Shown: piece after piece, positions 54,233 to 63,016 of the stretch
Layout: every line of letters starts with the position of its first letter
Position numbering within the stretch: position 1 is the stretch's first letter
DNA from: Sedimentitalea xiamensis
GTDB taxonomy: Bacteria; Pseudomonadota; Alphaproteobacteria; Rhodobacterales; Rhodobacteraceae
NCBI RefSeq assembly: GCF_030164465.1
Contig: NZ_JASNJE010000007.1
Location: forward strand, 1 to 64,000
DNA length: 64,000 nt
Direction of reading: 5' to 3'
Translations under genes and position numbers: made by a program
Notes under the pieces: generated by a model
The model's database searches: none
Told to the model about the DNA's origin: nothing
What the model saw: the letters and a program-made list of their open reading frames with translations, nothing else

Positions 54233-55851
54233 TCGGTCGTATGCAGCCGCGACATCTGCACGGCGGCGATGGTCACGAGCGGCAGAACGACACCAAGAAC
54301 CGCCACGGTGATCAGCAGCCACCCCAGTTGCGAATAGTCCGCCGCCAGTTCGACCACCCCGGTCGTCCGGTCGCGGACTTCCCGCGTGATCGTGTAGATA
54401 TGGTTCAGGTATTTCGTCGCCAGGGCGCTGGCCGACAGGGCCAGGTTCGTGAAGGAGGCCATGACCGCGAAGAAGGTCGCCTTCAGATGCGCTGGCGCAT
54501 TGCGGGCGATCCAGGCCAGCATCGGGATCATCGCCACCTGCCCCAGCGGCGATTCGACCATCGTATCCATGATCGCGATGAACCGCGCATCGACCACGCC
54601 CCCGGTCATGGCGGCTGTCCAGTGATGCAAACCGAAATAGAGGCCGATATTGGGCAGCGACAGCATGCCGCCGACCAGGGTCAGCAGGATGACGATGCTC
54701 GTAATCGGCCGGCGCGCCATCATCGGCCGCAACAGGATGATCCCCGCCAGGGTCAGCACGGAGGTGATCAGCGACAGGACCGACAGGAACTGTTCGTCAA
54801 ACCCGAGCACGTCGATTTCGAACCAGGTCGCGCCCGGCCCCGGCAAGGGCACCGCCCGAAAGACGAAGATGATGATCGCCGTCCCGACCAGGGCGCGGGC
54901 CTTGTCCCGGTCCAGCACCGAGATCAGCTGCCGCATCAGGAACAGGACGATCGCCATCGACCCCGCGAAGACGATCTCCTGCGCATAGGCCACGTCCGAC
55001 AACCCGATCGTCAGGGTCAGCGCCACGAAGATCAGTCCGCCGGTGAAATACCAATGGTTCGGCTTGACCGGGTCCTCGGAGCGCCCGAGCGCGATCTCGA
55101 CATCGCCGACCGGTTTTCCCATCGCCACCAGCCTGCGGCGCAGGATGCGCCGTTGCACCCCGGCCAGAACCACGCCCGAGATCGAAATCACCGGTATCGC
55201 AAGGGCCAGCAGGTAAACACGCGCATAGATGGCCGCCTTTTCCTCCTGCGCGAGATTCTCGGCCCCCGAAAACATGAAGATGTTCAGAAGCGCCACCGCC
55301 ACGGTGCCGCTGATCAGGGAGAACCGGCCCAGGGTCTGCATGGTGGTGTGCATCGCCTTCGAGCTGTCCTCGGGGATCGGTTCGCCATGGGCATCAAACC
55401 TGGGCACGGCTTCGACGGACATCGCATCGGCCACCGCGTCCTGGATGACATAGCCGCAGGGCGCGAGAAGAACGCTGAGCACATACCAGGCCGCAATCGG
55501 CATCACGGCCGCCATTCCGGCCGGATCGGTGATGAGCAGATACATGATCAGCAGGCTGGCCGCGATCAGCCCGGCCCCGAGGTAGACCAGCAGGAACTTG
55601 AACCGCCAGATCAGGTCGACGAGGTGCCCGAGCGGCATCTTCAGCGCCCAGGGCAGCCCGGCCCAGAATGCGATCCCGGCCAGAAACGCAGCCGACAGGC
55701 CAAGGTAATCCTTGACGAAAAACGTCCCGACAATCGCCGTGAGGCCCGAGACCCCATAGGAAAAATAGATCATCAGCGGCGGAAGAAACGTCCAGCGCAC
55801 CTGCCGGCCCAGATCCAGAATGACACGATCGAACCAGTTTGGCGTCACCAT
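54229..55851 (-). CDS. Large MFS-type transporter, folate-biopterin/BT1-like
   Basis: 540 residues with about 12-14 membrane segments (MIYFSYGVSGLTAIVGTFFV, GVVLAGVQRRI, LPGPGATWFEIDVLGFDEQF). The shape and the MPLGHLVDLIWRFKF loop resemble the BT1/folate-biopterin transporter branch of the major facilitator superfamily. The substrate is unknown. The start is between an ATG at 55851 and a GTG at 55863; I prefer the ATG because GAGG precedes it closely. Convergent overlap of stop codons with cobS. Confidence 0.78.
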   Translation of the reverse strand: MVTPNWFDRVILDLGRQVRWTFLPPLMIYFSYGVSGLTAIVGTFFVKDYLGLSAAFLAGIAFWAGLPWALKMPLGHLVDLIWRFKFLLVYLGAGLIAASLLIMYLLITDPAGMAAVMPIAAWYVLSVLLAPCGYVIQDAVADAMSVEAVPRFDAHGEPIPEDSSKAMHTTMQTLGRFSLISGTVAVALLNIFMFSGAENLAQEEKAAIYARVYLLALAIPVISISGVVLAGVQRRILRRRLVAMGKPVGDVEIALGRSEDPVKPNHWYFTGGLIFVALTLTIGLSDVAYAQEIVFAGSMAIVLFLMRQLISVLDRDKARALVGTAIIIFVFRAVPLPGPGATWFEIDVLGFDEQFLSVLSLITSVLTLAGIILLRPMMARRPITSIVILLTLVGGMLSLPNIGLYFGLHHWTAAMTGGVVDARFIAIMDTMVESPLGQVAMIPMLAWIARNAPAHLKATFFAVMASFTNLALSASALATKYLNHIYTITREVRDRTTGVVELAADYSQLGWLLITVAVLGVVLPLVTIAAVQMSRLHTTD

Positions 55852-55942
55852 TTTCCTCTGCACCGTATTTCCTGCCGCATCCGGGCCACCCTAGGGGCAA
55901 ACCGCACAGTGGCAAAAGGGAAATGAGGCGGCGGCCCGCGCA

Positions 55943-55978
55943 CGAAAAAGCCGCGCCCAGCCGGACGCGGCTTTTTCG
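55943..55978. terminator. Bidirectional terminator after carD
   Basis: Thirteen-base perfect arms CGAAAAAGCCGCG and CGCGGCTTTTTCG with a ten-base loop; U runs are present on both strands. It ends carD on the minus strand, between carD and the start of the upstream-oriented transporter gene. Confidence 0.88.
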
Positions 55979-55994
55979 TTTCCTTTCACCGGAA

Positions 55995-56504
55995 TCAGGC
56001 GGCGCGCGACATCAGCACATCGCCGACCTGCTTGGCGGCCAGATCCTCGTCGCCACCGCCAACCGCGGCCACTTCGCGCGTCAGACGCTCCAACGCGGCT
56101 TCGTACAGCTGGCGTTCGGAATAGCTCTGCTCGCGCTGATCGTCGGTCCGGTGCAGGTCGCGCACGACCTCCGCGATGGCGATCAGGTCGCCCGAGTTGA
56201 TCTTCTGTTCGTATTCCTGCGCGCGGCGCGACCACATGGCGCGCTTCACCTTCGCCTTGCCCTTGAGGGTCGTCATCGCCTTGGTGATGACATCCGGAGA
56301 ACTCAGCGACCGCATCCCAATTTCCGTCGCCTTGTGGGTCGGCACCCGCAGGGTCATCTTGTCCTTCTCGAAGGAGATCACAAAAAGTTCCAGCTTGATG
56401 CCGGCCACTTCCTGCTCTTCCACGGAAACGATCTGTCCGACCCCATGTGCGGGATAGACGACATATTCGTTGGGCCGGAAATCGAGCTTCTTGTTCTTGG
56501 TCAT
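55995..56504 (-). CDS. carD: CarD-family transcriptional regulator
   Basis: 169 residues. The N-terminal RNA-polymerase-interaction domain has FRPNEYVVYPAHGVGQIVSV and FEKDKMTLRVPTHKA. The C-terminal helical DNA-binding region has KRAMWSRRAQEYEQKINSGD and YSERQLYEAALERLTREVA. It binds the beta subunit of RNA polymerase and stabilises open complexes, mainly at stable-RNA and stress promoters. It is the standard neighbour of the 7Fe ferredoxin gene in Rhodobacterales. A possible operator palindrome lies at 56596. Confidence 0.95.
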   Translation of the reverse strand: MTKNKKLDFRPNEYVVYPAHGVGQIVSVEEQEVAGIKLELFVISFEKDKMTLRVPTHKATEIGMRSLSSPDVITKAMTTLKGKAKVKRAMWSRRAQEYEQKINSGDLIAIAEVVRDLHRTDDQREQSYSERQLYEAALERLTREVAAVGGGDEDLAAKQVGDVLMSRAA

Positions 56505-56595
56505 TCAGGTTTCCTCGCTTGCACCGTTCCTGACGGCAAAAAACACCGGCGGGACACTCGAATGACCCGTCTGACGTATTTTTTGCACTAAGAAA

Positions 56596-56624
56596 ATCGT
56601 CCCATACGAGCGCATATGGGCGAT
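56596..56624. promoter_or_regulatory. Imperfect inverted repeat upstream of carD
   Basis: ATCGTCCCATA and TATGGGCGAT face each other around eight bases, with one mismatch. It lies about 92 bases upstream of carD, in an A/T-rich intergenic region (56505-56776) that must hold the carD promoter. A possible hairpin followed by a U run lies near 56669-56690 and could end the ferredoxin transcript. Confidence 0.35.
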
Positions 56625-56776
56625 CTGTCCGGTCTTTGACACCATCTCTGATCAATATATAGCACAAAAAACGGCCACCCAAAAGTGGACGTAAGGTCAA
56701 CTTTGCAAAAATGTCACTATCTCAAAGCCTTACCGAGGCCACACATATGCCGGAAAACTGATTTTTAGCGAATCAG

Positions 56777-57115
56777 TCAGCCGCCTTCGCCGGGAGCCTC
56801 GGAAAAATACTTCTCCAGCTTGCCGGCTTCACCATCCCGCTCTTCGGCGTCGGGCAGCGGATCCTTCTTGGTGATGATCACGGGCCACAACTCGGAATAC
56901 TTGCGGTTGAACTCCACCCATTTGTCCATGTCGGGCTCCGTGTCGGGACGGATCGCGTCGGCGGGGCATTCCGGTTCGCATACGCCGCAGTCGATGCATT
57001 CATCCGGGTGAATCACCAGCATGTTCTCGCCCTCGTAGAAACAATCCACCGGGCAGACTTCGACGCAGTCGGTGTATTTGCAGGCAATGCAACTGTCATT
57101 GACGATATAGGTCAT
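56777..57115 (-). CDS. fdxA: 7Fe ferredoxin FdxA
   Basis: 112 residues, the normal length for the alphaproteobacterial [3Fe-4S][4Fe-4S] ferredoxin. Motifs: [18 protein letters not shown] for the first site and [16 protein letters not shown] for the second. It is a soluble electron carrier. It lies upstream of carD on the same strand with 272 bases between, and its start is 125 bases from the glycosyltransferase-like gene at 57241. Confidence 0.95.
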   Translation of the reverse strand: MTYIVNDSCIACKYTDCVEVCPVDCFYEGENMLVIHPDECIDCGVCEPECPADAIRPDTEPDMDKWVEFNRKYSELWPVIITKKDPLPDAEERDGEAGKLEKYFSEAPGEGG

Positions 57116-57240
57116 GGTCCGCCTTCAGAGTCATCCGTTGTGGGACTAGCTAGTTCAGCAACCCCGTTTCTTCAAGACGTCAATACGTGCCAGGGGATCG
57201 GGAAAGCGGCTTTCCCGGTCGCCCGCTCCGGCCCGGATCG

Positions 57241-58113
57241 TCAGATCAACCCGATAAAGCGATCCGGCAGGACATATTGCGCGTCAGAGTCGGGCCGGTC
57301 GAATTCCCAGTAGCCGGTCTGACCGCGCGGCCGCCAGCTGCGGTGCATCCGGGCGCGCAGCGGCGCCATGTCGAATGCCTCGCGCTGCTTCAGGCGCTGA
57401 AACGCCTGAAACACCGCCCGGTCGTCACCGCGCGCCTCGGAGAACCAATGCCGCCCGACGGCCGCGTCCCTGACCCCGGTCCCCGTCGATGCCGCCACAG
57501 CGTTTCGCCGGTTCATCGCGGTGGAATAGGCGGTCAGGTCGCAGAATTTCAGGTGCAACAGGTAAAGATGTTCGGGCGCATGCAACCGTTCATAGCGGGT
57601 GAAATGCCCGCCACGCGAAACCTTGGTGCCCACCGATACGACACAAGGCTTGGAATAGTGCGGCGCGGGGCGCACATGGCGGCGCGGGCCGAGGATGGCC
57701 TGCGTGACCGGTTCCGGTTCCAGGTCGATCCGGTGGATCACCTCGAGTCCCAGGGGCGTCAGCACCCGGTTGGCCGGAACCCCTTGCAGAAAGGACAGAA
57801 GATCGGTGCCGGACGCAGGGTCGAGCACCACAAGCTCGTCCACATCGCCGACGATCACGTGATGATAATAGCACCGCAGCCCCATCACCATGTTGTTGAG
57901 CATCCGCCAGCGCTTCATGTCGAAATTCTTGTGCGCGTCGCCGGGAATCCCGATGATATTGCATCCCCGCGCCAGTTCGGCGACGTCGGCACCGCGTCCA
58001 TGGTTCACCACGTAGCAGTTTTCGCGCCCGAACAAGCCGCCGTAATGGCGCAGCCAGGCTTTCAGGAAGAAAACGTCGTCGCGCACCATGGTCAGCGCCG
58101 CCGCTGTCTGCAT
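57241..58113 (-). CDS. Glycosyltransferase family 2/92-like protein
   Basis: 290 residues, no signal peptide. It opens with AALTMVRDDVFFLKAWLRHY and has a DxD-like VIVGDVDELVVLDP motif, then HRIDLEPEPVTQAILGPRRH and MHRSWRPRGQTGYWEFDRPD. This is the pattern of the core glycan transferases (DUF707/GT92-like, often called glycosyltransferase family 2) seen alone in Rhodobacterales. The acceptor is unknown. The ATG at 58113 has AGGAAGAG upstream; the frame above it reads through non-family sequence. It is divergent from the sulfotransferase-like gene. Confidence 0.78.
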   Translation of the reverse strand: MQTAAALTMVRDDVFFLKAWLRHYGGLFGRENCYVVNHGRGADVAELARGCNIIGIPGDAHKNFDMKRWRMLNNMVMGLRCYYHHVIVGDVDELVVLDPASGTDLLSFLQGVPANRVLTPLGLEVIHRIDLEPEPVTQAILGPRRHVRPAPHYSKPCVVSVGTKVSRGGHFTRYERLHAPEHLYLLHLKFCDLTAYSTAMNRRNAVAASTGTGVRDAAVGRHWFSEARGDDRAVFQAFQRLKQREAFDMAPLRARMHRSWRPRGQTGYWEFDRPDSDAQYVLPDRFIGLI

Positions 58114-58279
58114 TTCGCTCTTCCTGCTCCGGTTCCGGCTTATACTCGTCCGCCGTTGCACTATAAGAGAATCATGAAATGTTTCGCAACGCGGCCGGCC
58201 CGCGCGACGGCCCGGCCAGCACCCGCCGAAAAAGGAAGACGCCCTGCTGCCCCCTGATTTCCGCGATACCGGCATTCAT

Positions 58280-58984
58280 GTGCAGCGAACCGGCCCGGTC
58301 CCGACCCGGTTCGAGGTCCTGGGCGAAAGGTCTTCGGGCACCAACCTGACGCATCGGCTGTTCGGACGCAACACAGCCCTGAAACCGGCACGGGTCCTGG
58401 GCTGGAAGCACGGGTTTCCTTGCGCTCTGGCGATACCCGAAGACCTGGCGGTTGTCTGCGTCGTTCGGAATGCCGTCGACTGGGCTCTGTCGATGCACGA
58501 GAAACCCTGGCATGCGACACCGGAACTGCAAGCGTTGGATTTCTCCGCCTTCATCCGGGCGCCGTGGCAGACGATCATCGACCGTCCGCGTTATTTCGGC
58601 GGGGTGCAGGGCATGTCCGGCCAACCGCTGCAACAGGACCGCAACCCTCTTGACGGCGCGGTTTTCGCCAATCTTTTCAAGATGCGCAATGCGAAGCTGG
58701 CCGGCCTTCAAACCTATCTGAAACGGCGCTGCACCTGCGTTTTCCTGCGCCTGGAAAACCTGCAGGCCGATCCCCGGTCCACCCTGGATGAGGTTCTCGC
58801 CGGTTTGGGGCATGCCCCTCGATCGGAAGCGTTCCGCCCGGTGACAAAGCGTCTTGGCAACAGGTTCAAGCCGGCCATCGCGTCCCGTCCCGGCCCGCCG
58901 GATCGGATCGGCCACGAAGATCTCGCCTTTCTGCGCGACCAATGCGACCCCACCCAGGAACAGGCGATGGGATACGGCTACTGA
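58280..58984 (+). CDS. Sulfotransferase-like protein
   Basis: 234 residues. FEVLGERSSGTNLTHRLFG near the N-terminus matches the 5'-PSB loop of the sulfotransferase superfamily (a P-loop variant), with VVCVVRNAVDWALSMHEKPW as the 3'-phosphate loop and VFLRLENLQADPRSTLDEVL further on. It should transfer sulfate or a similar group from PAPS; the acceptor is not known. The start is uncertain: a GTG at 58280 is used here, but an upstream non-ATG start a few codons earlier is possible. It is divergent from the glycosyltransferase-like gene, suggesting a joint role on a surface glycan. Confidence 0.72.
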   Translation: MQRTGPVPTRFEVLGERSSGTNLTHRLFGRNTALKPARVLGWKHGFPCALAIPEDLAVVCVVRNAVDWALSMHEKPWHATPELQALDFSAFIRAPWQTIIDRPRYFGGVQGMSGQPLQQDRNPLDGAVFANLFKMRNAKLAGLQTYLKRRCTCVFLRLENLQADPRSTLDEVLAGLGHAPRSEAFRPVTKRLGNRFKPAIASRPGPPDRIGHEDLAFLRDQCDPTQEQAMGYGY

Positions 58985-59026
58985 AGGCGCGGCGATTGCG
59001 ATTTGGCCGGAAAAGGCAATTCGAAG

Positions 59027-59103
59027 TGGCGCGGTTGACGGGGCTCGAACCCGCGACCCCCGGCGTGACAGGCCGGTACTCTAACCAACTGAGCTACAAC
59101 CGC
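59027..59103 (-). tRNA. tRNA-Asp (GTC), copy 1
   Basis: 77 bases ending in an encoded CCA. On the minus strand the acceptor stem starts GCGGTTG, the D-loop has AGCTCAGTTGGTTAGAG, the anticodon loop CTGTCAC carries GTC, and the T-loop is GGTTCGAGCC. It is identical to the copy 52 bases further on. Confidence 0.95.
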
Positions 59104-59155
59104 GCATGTGCCTTCCGGCATGATCGACGTCTCCCCGATCCGGGATACGCAGCAG

Positions 59156-59232
59156 TGGCGCGGTTGACGGGGCTCGAACCCGCGACCCCCGGCGTGACAG
59201 GCCGGTACTCTAACCAACTGAGCTACAACCGC
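59156..59232 (-). tRNA. tRNA-Asp (GTC), copy 2
   Basis: 77 bases with encoded CCA and anticodon GTC, same sequence as the copy at 59027-59103. On the minus strand this copy comes first, so the two are probably a tandem transcript. Confidence 0.95.
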
Positions 59233-59340
59233 CCGCTGCGTTTCGCGGTAATATGGCGCGCACCCAGCCTCGTCAAGCGGGGTTTGCGCAAATTCTCGAA
59301 ATTGGGCATTCGCCACCTGATGCCGCAGATGCCGGCCGCG

Positions 59341-60279
59341 TCACCGGTCCGGCAGCGGAATGAACTCCTGATTGTCGTCCGGCGGCAGCCGGAACCGGCC
59401 GTGCATCCAGTCCCCAGCCCGCCAGGCTTCCTTGGCGGCGTCGATACGGTCCCTCGACGATGCGACGAAGTTCCACCAGATGTGCCGGGGACCGTCCAGC
59501 GTCGCGCCGCCGAGCAGCATGATCCGCGCGCCGGAAGCGCCGGCCTTCAGGCTTATCGCGTCACCGGGCCGGAAGATCATCATCCGGCCGGCTTCGAATC
59601 TCTGGCCCGCCACGGCCACATCGCCGGTGACGACATAGACCCCGCGATCCTCGTGATTGCCCGGCAGCGGGATGGACGCCCCCGCATCCAGTTCGGCATC
59701 GAGGTAAAACATCTCGGACGGGGTGGCGACAGGGGCGGTTTCGCCATAGGCCGACCCCAGGACGAGCCGCACCGTCTTGCCCTCGCCCCGCAGCAGCGGC
59801 AGGCTGTCCCTGGGCGCATGAACGAAATCCGCCGGGCCCTCTTCCCGATCCCTGGGCAGCGCGATCCACGTCTGGATGCCGAACATCTCGTAGGGGCTTT
59901 CCAGCGCGTGTTCGTCCACCCTTTCGGAATGGGTGACGCCGTTTCCGGCCGTCATCAGGTTCACCGCGCCGGGTTCGATCCACTGGTTCGTTCCCAGGCT
60001 GTCGCGGTGATGGAACTTTCCCCTGTAAAGATAGGTGACGGTCGCCAACCCGATATGCGGGTGCGGGCGAATGTTGATGCCGCGCCCGGTCAGGAACTCG
60101 GCCGGTCCCATCTGGTCGAAAAAGATGAACGGGCCGACCATCTGGCGTTTCGGCGCGGGCAATGCGCGGCGCACCTCGAAATCGCCGAGGTCCCGCGCGC
60201 GCGGGACGATCACCGTTTCAATTGCATCGACCGAATCGCCGATGGGGGTCTGAGGGTCCAGGATCGGGTTCCAGCTCAT
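59341..60279 (-). CDS. Pirin-family protein
   Basis: 312 residues, the normal length for pirins. Two cupin domains: the N-terminal one has the metal site FFDQMGPAEF, RPHPHIGLATVTYLYRG and HRDSLG, and NLMTAGNGVTHSE; the C-terminal one holds GVYVVTGDVAVAGQRFEAG. Some pirins have quercetinase activity; others regulate metabolism. It starts at ATG 60279, where the sequence begins SWNPILDPQTP. It is a single gene, downstream of the tRNA genes on the same strand. Confidence 0.9.
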   Translation of the reverse strand: MSWNPILDPQTPIGDSVDAIETVIVPRARDLGDFEVRRALPAPKRQMVGPFIFFDQMGPAEFLTGRGINIRPHPHIGLATVTYLYRGKFHHRDSLGTNQWIEPGAVNLMTAGNGVTHSERVDEHALESPYEMFGIQTWIALPRDREEGPADFVHAPRDSLPLLRGEGKTVRLVLGSAYGETAPVATPSEMFYLDAELDAGASIPLPGNHEDRGVYVVTGDVAVAGQRFEAGRMMIFRPGDAISLKAGASGARIMLLGGATLDGPRHIWWNFVASSRDRIDAAKEAWRAGDWMHGRFRLPPDDNQEFIPLPDR

Positions 60280-60432
60280 CGCTCGTCTCCATGCGTTGCC
60301 CTGCAAGACAGGATAGCCGCGAGATCCGGAAACGGAATGCTGAAATACGCCGGGCGACCGTGCATCGCCGCACATGTCCAGACGGCGCCCCGGCGCTTCG
60401 GCTTCGCGCCTCCGGGCCGGTCGCGGTGCAAA

Positions 60433-60960
60433 TCAGCCCGCTTGTTCCAGATTGCAGGCTCGGGCCATTTCCATCGCCTTCTTGGTGCCTTCCAGGTCCA
60501 CGGTGAACATTCCATCCGTTTCGGGAAAGACGATCATGCTTGATCCATTGGCGACCGCGTCGATGAAGGCCGGGTTGTTGGCCAGGATATAGCCGCCGGA
60601 AAAGCCTTCGGTTATGTTGCCTTTCATGCCGGTCGCCTGCGACTGGAAAATGACGCCATCAATGTCGATGAAGATGTCCTCTTTCTCGCCCCGCTTGATT
60701 CCCGTGTCCCTGGACGAGAACACGCCAATGTAGCCAAAGGCGTGATCCGCGGTCAGTCCCATCTGGACGATGCTGTCCTCCCCGACCCGTTCGATCAGGC
60801 AGGACTTTCGTTCCCTGTCGATGAAGACGTTCCAGTCCCCCGATGCGCCATAGGGCTCAAAGCCGTCACTGCCCGGCGCCACGGCCACCTGCGCGAAAGC
60901 GGCCGACGAAGACAGCAGACCGGCCAGAACGGCGGGAACGGCCCAGTTTGGAAATGACAT
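60433..60960 (-). CDS. Exported protein of unknown function
   Basis: 175 residues with a signal peptide (AVPAVLAGLLSSSAAFA). The mature protein is small, with DWNVFIDRERKSCLIERVGE and FVDLEG-type segments and a single Cys pair near the start and the end. I recognise it only as a conserved Rhodobacterales exported protein of the invasion-associated-protein B type in loose form; this is not secure. AGGAGG precedes the ATG at 60960. It lies between the pirin and the LysR gene on the same strand. Confidence 0.68.
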   Translation of the reverse strand: MSFPNWAVPAVLAGLLSSSAAFAQVAVAPGSDGFEPYGASGDWNVFIDRERKSCLIERVGEDSIVQMGLTADHAFGYIGVFSSRDTGIKRGEKEDIFIDIDGVIFQSQATGMKGNITEGFSGGYILANNPAFIDAVANGSSMIVFPETDGMFTVDLEGTKKAMEMARACNLEQAG

Positions 60961-61070
60961 GAGGATATCCTCCTGAAAACGCATCCGTTGCCCAAGAGCT
61001 AGCGCGGCAGACCTCTCAGGTCGAGATGGAATATCGTGAAACCGCTTCGGGCGGACCGCATCGGGCAAAG

Positions 61071-62027
61071 TCACCTGTAGGTGCGTTCGTCCAGCGGAAC
61101 GCTTGTCAGTTCCGCGTCCAGCATGGCCAGCAAGGTCGTTTCCGCCCGGTTCATCGTGCGCCGCGGATTGGTCAGCAGATGGATGTCCACCGCGGGCATG
61201 TTGGTGTAGGGCGGCAATTGCCACAGCTGCTTTAGCTGGACGTCCTTCTGGGCGACATGCACCGGCAAGGCGCCGATGCCGATGTTGGATATGATCATGC
61301 GCCGGACCTCGGGCAGACTCGATGAAATCCCCTTCAGGCCCGGTTTCATGCCGACCTGCTTGCGCAGCCCCGCGACAGCAAACAGCGGTCCGTCCACCTC
61401 GTCCGTCTGAAACGACACCGCATTCTCGTTGCGCAGGTCGGCCAGGCGGATGTCGTCGCGCCCGAACAGCCGGTGCAGCGGCCCACAGTAAAACCCGAAG
61501 AATTCCCGATACAACACGCGCGACACCAGCCGGTTTGGCTGTTCCTGCAAGAGACAGATCCCCAGCGTCGTCCGGTTCTGATGCAGGCGTGCGACGACCT
61601 CGGCGCTGTCGACGGTGGAAATCGAATAGGTCACTTGCGGGTAGCCCGCATTGAACCTTTCGAGCACGGAATCGAAATGCGGCGACACGACATGGCTGGC
61701 CACGGCGATGCTGACATGCCCCGTCACCTGATCGTCAGGACCGCTCATCAGGTTCGGCAATTGCGCGACGGTGCCGAAAATCGAACTCGCCTCCGCATAG
61801 AGCACCTGACCGAGCGGCGTGACACTGAAATGCGTCGGAGACCGGTTGATCAGCCGACGCCCCATGGCGGTTTCCAGCCGCTTGAGCGCGGAACTGATCG
61901 TCGGCTGTTTCAGGCCAAGGAAATTGGCGGCCGGGGTGATCCCGCCTTCCTCGACCACGACCATGAAGGTGCGCAGGAGATTCCAGTCCAGCGTCCATGG
62001 AAACCTTTGTTCATAGTGCTGCTTCAT
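61071..62027 (-). CDS. LysR-family regulator, divergent from an amino-acid ABC gene
   Basis: 318 residues. The HTH region has NLLRTFMVVVEEGGITPAAN and LKQPTISSALKRLETAMGRR. The effector domain has VSIAVASHVVSPHFDSVLER and MIISNIGIGALPVHVAQKDV. It is divergent from the substrate-binding gene at 62168 with 140 bases between, the classic layout for a LysR and its target. An A/T-rich stretch (62056-62073) in that gap is a candidate binding site. Confidence 0.9.
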   Translation of the reverse strand: MKQHYEQRFPWTLDWNLLRTFMVVVEEGGITPAANFLGLKQPTISSALKRLETAMGRRLINRSPTHFSVTPLGQVLYAEASSIFGTVAQLPNLMSGPDDQVTGHVSIAVASHVVSPHFDSVLERFNAGYPQVTYSISTVDSAEVVARLHQNRTTLGICLLQEQPNRLVSRVLYREFFGFYCGPLHRLFGRDDIRLADLRNENAVSFQTDEVDGPLFAVAGLRKQVGMKPGLKGISSSLPEVRRMIISNIGIGALPVHVAQKDVQLKQLWQLPPYTNMPAVDIHLLTNPRRTMNRAETTLLAMLDAELTSVPLDERTYR

Positions 62028-62167
62028 TAATTTAGTCTATCCAAGGCATTTCCATTATCTATTTGCCCTATGATTAACCGCAGTGCAACATCCACGGAAT
62101 GATCAGACCGGCTCCGGAACGGACCGGCCGGGAAAAATGAAAACAATCGACCAATCGGGAGAAAGAC
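62028..62167. promoter_or_regulatory. LysR / ABC divergent promoter region
   Basis: The left half is A/T-rich for this G/C-rich genome. ATCTAT and TATGAT lie around TTGCCC at 62056-62073, an imperfect inverted repeat that could be a T-N11-A type LysR site. No other structure was seen. Confidence 0.35.
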
Positions 62168-62953
62168 ATGAAGACGACTGGGAACATCCTTCGGCGTTCG
62201 GTTCTGGCGGGCGCTGCCGCCCTGATCGGCGCCACGCTGGCGCCGGCGGCCTATGCCGACGAACTGGAAGGCATCAAGGAACGCGGCGTTCTCAAGATCG
62301 CCATGAGCGGCCAGTATCCGCCGTTCAACTTCGTCAACGAACAGAACCAGGTGGTCGGGTTCGACCCCGCCATCGGCACGGAGATCGCCAAGCGCATGGG
62401 GCTGGAGGTCGAAATCATCACCACCGCCTGGGACGGCATCATCGGCGGCTTGCTGGCCAACAAGTATGACGCGGTGGTCGGCTCCATGTCGATCACCGAG
62501 GAACGCGACAAGGTGATCGACTTCGTCGGCCCCTACTACAATACCAAGCGCGCGATCTTCACCAAGGCCGGCTCGCCGGTCACCTCGGTCGACCAGCTTT
62601 CCGACGTCAGGGTCGGCGTAACGCTTGGCGAAACGCATGAACAATGGGCCCGCGACCAGGGCTACGACCTCAACACCTACAAGGGCCTGCCCGAACTGCT
62701 GCTGGAACTGGACAATGGCCGCGTCGATGCGATCGTGAACGATTCCATTCCGGTGATGCTGGCGATGAAGGCCGGGCAGTATGATCTGGCGGTGATCGAC
62801 GATCCTTCGGCCGAGCCGATCGGCGCCGGAATCGCCATCCGCGAGAACAACCCGGACCTGGCTGCGGCCATGCAGGCGGCGCTGGATTCGATGATGGAAG
62901 ACGGCTCCTATCTCGCCATCGCCGAGGAGTGGGTCGGCGGCGATATCCGCTAG
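62168..62953 (+). CDS. Amino-acid ABC transporter substrate-binding protein (family 3)
   Basis: 261 residues with a signal peptide (VLAGAAALIGATLAPAAYA). Family 3 binding-protein features: VLKIAMSGQYPPFNFVNEQN, VVGFDPAIGTEIAKRMG, and the ligand-gate region YDAVVGSMSITEERDKVIDF. It probably binds a small cationic or amino-acid-like compound. A creatininase-type amidase and a permease follow, so the ligand could be an amide such as creatinine or a related compound. Confidence 0.92.
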   Translation: MKTTGNILRRSVLAGAAALIGATLAPAAYADELEGIKERGVLKIAMSGQYPPFNFVNEQNQVVGFDPAIGTEIAKRMGLEVEIITTAWDGIIGGLLANKYDAVVGSMSITEERDKVIDFVGPYYNTKRAIFTKAGSPVTSVDQLSDVRVGVTLGETHEQWARDQGYDLNTYKGLPELLLELDNGRVDAIVNDSIPVMLAMKAGQYDLAVIDDPSAEPIGAGIAIRENNPDLAAAMQAALDSMMEDGSYLAIAEEWVGGDIR

Positions 62954-63016
62954 CAACCCGAACCCGCGGCCTGCCCCGTCCCAGCCGGCGGGCCGCTTCA
63001 ACGCCGGACAGCAAGC

